Source: Mageeibacillus sp. UBA3708
GTDB lineage: Bacteria > Bacillota > Clostridia > Saccharofermentanales > Saccharofermentanaceae
Length of the DNA: 28,526 bases
NCBI GenBank assembly: GCA_002371375.1
Contig: DFIB01000061.1
Span: forward strand, 1 to 28,526
Direction: 5' to 3'
The translations under genes and the position numbers were made by a program. The notes below the pieces were generated by a model that made no database searches, was not told the origin of the DNA, and saw only the letters and a program-made list of their open reading frames with translations. This document shows positions 24,030 to 28,526 of the stretch, one piece after another (position 1 is the stretch's first letter; each line of letters starts with the position of its first letter).

Positions 24030-24072
24030 AGTGCTATCAATTATCGACAATATGATAAACGGGGGCGTGTCT

Positions 24073-24705
24073 ATGGAAAATAACGAAGTTTTGATATCTA
24101 AGAAGCAATTGCTCAGAATGGCACATATATCTTACGGAACGCTTTACAGGTGGAAGAGGCTCGGCCTCATACCCGAAAGCTGGTTCATTCACAAGGCTAC
24201 CGATATCGGTCAGGCGACATTCTTTCCCAAGGATAAGATCTTTGCAAGGATCGACCGGATCAAGGAACTGAAGAACGAGTTGACAGTTGAGCAGATGCAG
24301 GAGCTTTTCTCCGCAAATGTCGAGAGCTTCAAGATCCCTCTCCAGGATTTCAGGGAGCTTAATATCGTAAGCAAGCTGGCAGTCACGGCTTTCATGAGCG
24401 TTTTCCCGGGTAAGGACATGCTTGATTTCAATGATGTTTTCGGCATGTATGTTGTGGAGCATCTCATGAAGCTGTCCGGTATCTATCTTGAGGATGCTAA
24501 GCAGGTGTTAAGGCTCCTGTGCAAGTATCTGAGAACCGAGGCAAGCAAAGATTATCAGCTCCTCCTTCTCCGCAAGATGGGCGTTCCGATGACGATGCTC
24601 GTGAGCGGTGAGGATGAGATCCTTCTTGAGGACAACACGGAGATAATCGCATGTGCCAACCTCATGGAGTTTGAAGAGGCGCTCAAGGATCAGCTGATCG
24701 CATAA
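24073..24705 (+). CDS. yhbD: YhbD/DUF4004-family MerR-like HTH protein
   Basis: A 210-residue protein. The N-terminus has a MerR-like helix-turn-helix: LISKKQLLRMAHISYGTLYRWKRLGLIPESWF, followed by the family-typical GQATFFPKDKIFARIDRI. The C-terminal helical domain has no motif I recognise. In Bacillus subtilis the relative YhbD is encoded next to bactofilin genes; no bactofilin is seen here. The ATG at 24073 is chosen over the upstream in-frame GTG at 24031 because homology starts at MENNEVLISKK and GGGGGCG lies at proper spacing. The stop codon shares one base with the next start (TAATG), so it is coupled to the ArsR-type gene. It is probably a transcription factor or DNA-binding adaptor. 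Confidence 0.83.
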   Translation: MENNEVLISKKQLLRMAHISYGTLYRWKRLGLIPESWFIHKATDIGQATFFPKDKIFARIDRIKELKNELTVEQMQELFSANVESFKIPLQDFRELNIVSKLAVTAFMSVFPGKDMLDFNDVFGMYVVEHLMKLSGIYLEDAKQVLRLLCKYLRTEASKDYQLLLLRKMGVPMTMLVSGEDEILLEDNTEIIACANLMEFEEALKDQLIA

Positions 24706-25139
24706 TGGAGACGGAAATGAAGAATGATGAATTGATAGCTGCGATCGGAGTCATCGCAGAACCGGTTAGGATACAGATACTGAAGATAATCGCTTCACAC
24801 GGTCAGATGTGTGCAAAGGACATACTTCCGGCTTTTAACATCACGCAGCCCACGCTCTCTCACCATATGGCAGTGCTGGAGGAATGTGGTGTTGTTCTCG
24901 TAAAGCGTGAGGGAAGATGCGTTTATTATTCGTTGAACAAGAGCACTTTCCTTGCGATCAACGAGTTCTTCCGCGTATTTATGGAGGAGCCTTCCGCCCG
25001 GGAAGAGGATGTCAAACCTGCCAAGAAGAGTCCCGCCAAGGAAGCTGCCGCGAAAGATGATTCTGTGAAGGACAAGAAGAAAAAGGATAAGAGCGACAAG
25101 GGCGATAAGAAGAAGAAAGACAAGAAGAAAAAGAAGTAA
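24705..25139 (+). CDS. ArsR-family regulator with lysine-rich C-terminal tail
   Basis: A 144-residue protein. Residues 1-95 are a winged helix of the ArsR type: IAEPVRIQILKII, the recognition helix region ITQPTLSHHMAVLEECGVV, and the wing REGRCVYYSLN. No obvious Cys-based metal site of the classical ArsR/SmtB kind is seen. Residues about 100-144 are low complexity, first PAKKSPAKEAAAKD, then Lys/Asp repeats ending in a run of lysines; such a tail can bind nucleic acid or membranes electrostatically. The start overlaps the yhbD stop. An alternative ATG at 24717 has GGAG at better spacing and would remove four residues. The gene is followed by a terminator. Confidence 0.85.
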   Translation: METEMKNDELIAAIGVIAEPVRIQILKIIASHGQMCAKDILPAFNITQPTLSHHMAVLEECGVVLVKREGRCVYYSLNKSTFLAINEFFRVFMEEPSAREEDVKPAKKSPAKEAAAKDDSVKDKKKKDKSDKGDKKKKDKKKKK

Positions 25140-25163
25140 TGCGGTATCCGACCGCATATAGGG

Positions 25164-25195
25164 AAGGGTGTCTCACAAAACGGGGCACTCTTTTT
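25164..25195 (+). terminator. Rho-independent terminator of the yhbD-arsR operon
   Basis: GGGTGTC (25166-25172) pairs with GGCACTC (25184-25190) with two G-T wobbles, extended by A-T pairs, and is followed by TTTTT at 25191-25195. A second small hairpin, ATGCGGT/ACCGCAT (25139-25157), precedes it. Confidence 0.75.
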
Positions 25196-25202
25196 GGTTG
25201 TC

Positions 25203-25811
25203 CTATTCCTTGTCGGGGATATCCACGATCCTGAAGCCGCTGCAGTTAAGGATCTCCGTTCCTGACGGATGCTTGTTGGTAAGCTTCACACGACCGTAAT
25301 TGTTGTGTACGTGACCGTGGAACATATACATCGGCTTGTATTTGTTAAGGAGTTTGTTAAAACATTTGAACCCCTTGTGCGTGTAGCTTCCCGTCATATC
25401 ACCGTATCCTTCTGCGGGGGAGTGGGTAACGAGGACGTCAAATCCGCGGCTGAGCATCAGACGCGGTGTAAGCTTGATTATCCTGCTGTTCATCTCACTC
25501 TCGGTAAACATTGTTTTGCAGTCCCGCTTATATCGGATGCTTCCGCCAAGCCCGAGAAATCTGATCCCCTTATACTTGAATATCCTTCCGTCGATGCACT
25601 CGGCGCCAAGCGGAGGATTGGTGAAATACGAATCGTCGTGATTGCCTCGCACATAGATCATAGGGACGTTGACCATTGTCATGAGAAAGTCCAGGTAATC
25701 CTGCTTGAGGTCGCCGCACGATATGATGAGCTCAACCCCTGCCACACGGTCCTTGCGGAAGAAGTCGTATAAAAGCTTATCTTCTATGTCAGCGACTACA
25801 AGGACCTTCAT
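25203..25811 (-). CDS. Calcineurin-like metallophosphoesterase
   Basis: A 202-residue cytoplasmic phosphoesterase. Metal-binding motifs in order: Asp8 in VVADIEDK, CGDLK, the catalytic GNHDD, VTHSP, and HGHVH near the C-terminus. The first motif reads D-I-E where many relatives have D-x-H, so the first metal site differs slightly from the classical type; such variants are common in clostridial members. Substrates of the fold include nucleotides, cyclic nucleotides and phosphoproteins; nothing here picks one. The start codon overlaps the stop of the upstream ParB-like/BMP gene by four bases (ATGA), so the two proteins are made together. The context suggests a nucleotide-related substrate, which is inference. 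Confidence 0.88.
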   Translation of the reverse strand: MKVLVVADIEDKLLYDFFRKDRVAGVELIISCGDLKQDYLDFLMTMVNVPMIYVRGNHDDSYFTNPPLGAECIDGRIFKYKGIRFLGLGGSIRYKRDCKTMFTESEMNSRIIKLTPRLMLSRGFDVLVTHSPAEGYGDMTGSYTHKGFKCFNKLLNKYKPMYMFHGHVHNNYGRVKLTNKHPSGTEILNCSGFRIVDIPDKE

Positions 25812-27832
25812 TTGCCGTCTTCGACCTCCGTATTGCCGGCCCCGCCATCTTCCGTCACGGTTGTCTCGTCGATGACTTCCGGAACGTTGCTCTTTGTTAT
25901 TATCGGCATACCGTTTGCTTTGACGGTGGCCTGTGCCAGATCTGTCAGTTCTTCAAATGAAGGGAGCGTGCCGATGACATTGTCATTCAGCCAGCTCATA
26001 TTGATGATGTCCTCATTGGCCAGCTTGGGCGTGAATGGTCTCTTGATCGGTCCTTCCTGACTTATCAGGTCTCCCTCAAACGGATTGAAGGTATCGGTAG
26101 TTATGACCTTGCGGAGGAGTGATACGAGTTTCTTTGTCCCGAAGGGAAGTTCATCCCTGACAAAAACATCGATTACTCCCGAACTCATTCCCCACCAGTA
26201 GTTGATGGCGGAGTCCTTCGCCTCGCTGCTCTCCGCGTTCCAGGCATCGTTAAGCACCGTCTGCACGATGAGCTCATAATACTTGCCCCATTTCCACTCA
26301 GGGTAGGCGTGGTTAACGATCTCTCCATCTTCAGTAAACTCAAAAAGTCCGTATGCCTTGTCAGCCTTCTTTGGACGTACAAGGTCAGGCCCCGATATCA
26401 GCTTCAGGCTGTTGTATGCAACAAAATCCCGCCAGGACTGACCTCTCAGGCATGACCACGTCAGATATATCTTGCACTCCGGATCGATCATCTGTGCGCC
26501 GATCGCGAAAGCATTGATGTTCGCGATGGAGCCTGCTATAGGATAGTTGGATACGTAGCATATCCTGTGGTCTTCGGAAAGGGATGCTGCCATCGCTCCC
26601 AATATGAACTTGGCTTCATACATACGCCCGTAATATGTTCTGAGTGCGCTGTGGGACAGGTAGACCGAACAGTTGAGGAACTTGATCGACGGGTACTTGA
26701 CAGCTGCGCGCAGGGTGTTGTCGATCTGTATCGGCGACGTGGTGAATATCATGTCGATCCCGTTGCTGTTTGCATCCTCGCATGTCTTGTCGAAGTCCTC
26801 ATCAGTAACTATGTTTGCCGCAGTGTATGTCTGCACCACATCTCCGAATACATCGTGCAGTTCGAGCCTTCCTTTCTCGTGACCGTTGATCCACCTCGAT
26901 TCGGCAGGGTCGCCGTCATAGATGAACAGGATCTTGAGTGGATGAGAGGCGCTATATGTCTTCTTCATGATATTGTCGATGATGGGGATGACTGTCTTCT
27001 TCTCAAGTTTGGGTTCCTCTGAGAAAGCAATCTGATTGCCGTATGCACGTATCCTGATCTCTTTCCAGATCTGCGCAAGATTCTTCTTGACCTCGTCTAT
27101 GACGGGAGTACGCATTTCGTCGAACTTGTAGATCTCAAGATAGACAAGGAAAGCATCTCCTACGGTTATGTTGAAGTCTCCTCCGCCGGCTGCCTTGTAG
27201 CATTTTGTAAATGCGAGAAAGGCTGACTTGAGGTCCATGATCGTGTCCTCGGGCCAGAAAGTATCTGCAAGCTCCATTCCCACCAGCGCTGCGAGCTTCT
27301 CATATCCGCCAGGCTCGGAGAAAGTTATGTTGTATATTGATGTACACTTATAAAATCTCAGGAATTCGTAGTAGATCTTAACTTCCGTATCATCCGACCT
27401 GGGAGGGAGTACTCTCGTAACGTTCGCCAGTATCGTAGGCTGTTCCAGATACTTCAGTACGGATACCCTTTTGTTGCCCTCGGAGACATAGAACTTACCC
27501 ATAAATTCAATAACGGTGATGGCATCGGCAATGCCTTCGTCCGTCTGATAATCATAAAGGCTCATCCACTTTGCCGCAAATTCCGTATCGGGAGGAAGCA
27601 AGGGCATAAAGTTCCTCGCGAAAGCATCCTGCCTTCCTTTGGTGACCGTTCCCACAACAAAGTCCAGCGGAATCTCTCTGAGTCCCACGTTCTCTTCCTT
27701 CATTGTCGTTCTTGACTCAAGCATGTAGTCGAGTGCGGGAAGATACGGATATTTCCCGTCGCTCAGAGCTTTCTGGTAATCCTTGTTACCAAGCTTCCTT
27801 GCTTTTGCATATTCTTCGGCGACCGTTGCCAT
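25808..27832 (-). CDS. Soluble protein with ParB-like N-terminus and BMP (nucleoside-binding) domain
   Basis: A 674-residue protein without signal peptide or lipobox, therefore probably cytosolic. Residues about 48-143 resemble a ParB/Srx-like fold, with FYVSEGNKRVSVLKYL in the place of the ParB I-x-G-H/N-R-R motif. Residues about 298-590 are a BMP/PnrA-like periplasmic-binding fold (PLKILFIYDGDPAESRWINGH, GIDMIFTTSP, YEAKFILGAMAASL, ICYVSNYPIAGSIANINAFAIGAQM). BMP domains bind purine nucleosides and are normally exported lipoproteins of importers like that at 1-3447. The ATG at 27832 is chosen over TTG at 27838 because AGGGGA is well spaced to it. It is coupled to the phosphoesterase. A role in intracellular nucleoside sensing is inferred. 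Confidence 0.82.
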   Translation of the reverse strand: MATVAEEYAKARKLGNKDYQKALSDGKYPYLPALDYMLESRTTMKEENVGLREIPLDFVVGTVTKGRQDAFARNFMPLLPPDTEFAAKWMSLYDYQTDEGIADAITVIEFMGKFYVSEGNKRVSVLKYLEQPTILANVTRVLPPRSDDTEVKIYYEFLRFYKCTSIYNITFSEPGGYEKLAALVGMELADTFWPEDTIMDLKSAFLAFTKCYKAAGGGDFNITVGDAFLVYLEIYKFDEMRTPVIDEVKKNLAQIWKEIRIRAYGNQIAFSEEPKLEKKTVIPIIDNIMKKTYSASHPLKILFIYDGDPAESRWINGHEKGRLELHDVFGDVVQTYTAANIVTDEDFDKTCEDANSNGIDMIFTTSPIQIDNTLRAAVKYPSIKFLNCSVYLSHSALRTYYGRMYEAKFILGAMAASLSEDHRICYVSNYPIAGSIANINAFAIGAQMIDPECKIYLTWSCLRGQSWRDFVAYNSLKLISGPDLVRPKKADKAYGLFEFTEDGEIVNHAYPEWKWGKYYELIVQTVLNDAWNAESSEAKDSAINYWWGMSSGVIDVFVRDELPFGTKKLVSLLRKVITTDTFNPFEGDLISQEGPIKRPFTPKLANEDIINMSWLNDNVIGTLPSFEELTDLAQATVKANGMPIITKSNVPEVIDETTVTEDGGAGNTEVEDGK

Positions 27833-27875
27833 TAACAATTCCCCTTATCCTTGTTCCTCAATTTGTAACAAGGTC

Positions 27876-27911
27876 ATTATAGAGATGAGGTCACCTTTTG
27901 CATATTGTCAA
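27876..27911 (-). promoter_or_regulatory. Possible promoter of the ParB-like/BMP gene
   Basis: On the minus strand TATAAT lies at 27881-27876. TTGACA is present at 27911-27906, but 24 bases away instead of 17. AGGT-G-ACCT sits between them. Either the -10 acts with a weak -35, or an activator is needed. Confidence 0.4.
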
Positions 27912-27920
27912 AATAAACGG

Positions 27921-27944
27921 AAAACGCGTTTTATATGTTAGAAT
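27921..27944 (+). promoter_or_regulatory. Promoter and palindromic operator candidate of desulfoferrodoxin
   Basis: TG-T-TAGAAT at 27936-27944 is an extended -10. The perfect 12-base palindrome AAAACGCGTTTT at 27921-27932 lies in the spacer region, so a bound repressor would block polymerase. The -35 position is a poor match. Confidence 0.5.
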
Positions 27945-27980
27945 AATAAGCACAAATCAACATATGAGGAGGCAATAAGC

Positions 27981-28355
27981 ATGGAGATTAAATTGTACCG
28001 CTGCAAGCATTGCGGCAATATCGCGATCAAGGTCCTCGACAAGGGCGTTCCCATGGTGTGCTGCGGAGAGAAGATGGAGGAGATCATCCCCGCTTCCGTT
28101 GATGCATCTGTGGAGAAGCACGTTCCCGTAGTATCCGTTGACGGTACGAGGGTTACAGTTGACATCGGATCTGTTGCTCACCCTATGACGGAAGAGCACC
28201 TTATCCGGTTCGTAATACTCGATACCACGGCAGGTGTTCAGATTGCGGAACTGGCTGCAGGAGACTTGCCTCAGGCTGTATTTGAGATTTTGCCCGGTGC
28301 TGAAGTGAAGAAAGCATACGCTTACTGCAACCTGCACGGGCTCTGGGTCAACTGA
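27981..28355 (+). CDS. dfx: Desulfoferrodoxin (superoxide reductase), two iron centres
   Basis: A 124-residue non-haem iron protein that reduces superoxide to hydrogen peroxide without making oxygen, a typical defence of anaerobes. Centre I (rubredoxin-like FeCys4) ligands Cys8, Cys11, Cys27 and Cys28 are all present (YRCKHCGN and VCCGEKM). The catalytic centre II ligands are His47 in EKHVP, His67 in VAHPM, His73, Cys116 and His119 in YCNLHGLW, with the catalytic Lys46 and Glu45. It is therefore a complete two-centre type. ATG follows GAGGAGG at good spacing. The gene appears monocistronic, with its own promoter and a palindrome in it. No clear terminator follows before the tRNA promoter. Confidence 0.96.
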   Translation: MEIKLYRCKHCGNIAIKVLDKGVPMVCCGEKMEEIIPASVDASVEKHVPVVSVDGTRVTVDIGSVAHPMTEEHLIRFVILDTTAGVQIAELAAGDLPQAVFEILPGAEVKKAYAYCNLHGLWVN

Positions 28356-28403
28356 AGCTTCTTTGCCGGGATTTGGGTAAGGGTACGACCTGCAAAAATG
28401 ATA

Positions 28404-28432
28404 TTGACAACATTCTAATTGCAAGTTATACT
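28404..28432 (+). promoter_or_regulatory. Consensus promoter of the tRNA-Val gene
   Basis: TTGACA (28404-28409), a 17-base spacer and TATACT (28427-28432). Transcription should begin near 28439, about 30 bases before the mature tRNA. CTTTTTGC/GCAAAAAG and GCACT/AGTGC inverted repeats lie in the leader. Confidence 0.85.
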
Positions 28433-28470
28433 CTTTTTGCACTTCGTGAGGAGTGCCCCGGCAAAAAGAT

Positions 28471-28526
28471 GGAAGCATAGCTCAGCTGGGAGAGCATCTG
28501 CCTTACAAGCAGAGGGTCACAGGTTC
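28471..28526 (+). tRNA. tRNA-Val (anticodon TAC), 3' end cut by window
   Basis: Acceptor 5' strand GGAAGCA, D arm GCTC-AGCTGGGA-GAGC, anticodon stem TCTGC/GCAGA around loop CTTACAA (anticodon TAC, reading GTA and related Val codons), variable loop GGGTC and the start of the T arm ACAGGTTC. The T-loop and 3' acceptor strand lie beyond the window. It may be the first gene of a tRNA cluster. Confidence 0.95.

Noticed and set aside
24031..24072. GTG start for the YhbD-like protein
   Set aside because: No ribosome site before it, and family similarity begins at the ATG at 24073, which has one.
25269..25772. Plus-strand frame of 167 codons
   Set aside because: Antisense to the metallophosphoesterase, whose motifs are complete; no ribosome site or domain pattern.
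27957..28478. Long minus-strand frame across desulfoferrodoxin and into the tRNA
   Set aside because: It is antisense to a gene with all expected iron ligands and overlaps the tRNA promoter; no ribosome site and no recognisable domain.

Overview
The window is chromosomal DNA of an anaerobic Gram-positive bacterium, most likely a member of the Clostridia (Lachnospiraceae or a related family). The grounds are AGGAGG-type ribosome binding sites, extended -10 promoters, many lipobox-type lipoproteins, a clostripain-family peptidase, a desulfoferrodoxin and a YhbD-type regulator. GC looks moderate by eye. No insertion sequence, prophage, CRISPR array or rRNA gene is visible. A tRNA-Val(UAC) gene is cut by the right edge, and an ABC ATPase gene is cut by the left edge.

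Layout. 1-3447: the 3' part of a BMP-type nucleoside/purine ABC importer operon (duplicated ATPase and two permeases, all overlapping). 3515-5059, minus strand: two paralogous lipoproteins. 5159-7556: an ABC-2 type exporter (ATPase plus large permease). 7560-10746, minus strand: two more lipoproteins of the same family, then a macro-domain protein with a C-terminal HTH-like domain, then a vWA protein. 10841-19074, plus strand: a cysteine-synthase-like enzyme, a membrane-anchored clostripain-like peptidase, a lipoprotein HEXXH peptidase, a DUF815-like AAA+ ATPase and a MATE transporter, closely spaced. 19144-21895: a response regulator, a histidine kinase and an exported third protein. 21896-22453: a regulatory stretch with two extended -10 promoters, a 12-bp palindrome, a 20-codon mini-ORF, a strong hairpin, a 56-codon gene and a terminator. 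22471-23944: a lipoprotein and a DUF3592-like membrane protein. 24073-25139: a MerR-like YhbD-family protein overlapping an ArsR-family regulator with a lysine-rich tail, then a terminator. 25203-27832, minus strand: a soluble protein joining a ParB-like segment to a BMP (nucleoside-binding) domain, overlapping a metallophosphoesterase. 27981-28355: desulfoferrodoxin. 28471 to the edge: tRNA-Val behind a consensus promoter.

The strongest candidates for undescribed biology are: the cytoplasmic ParB-like/BMP fusion coupled to a phosphoesterase; the four-member lipoprotein family in two tandem pairs, one pair apparently co-transcribed with the macro and vWA genes; the compact regulatory stretch at 21.9-22.45 kb; and the response regulator whose best-placed start codon is ATA. 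All functions are read from motifs and context only; no similarity search was run.
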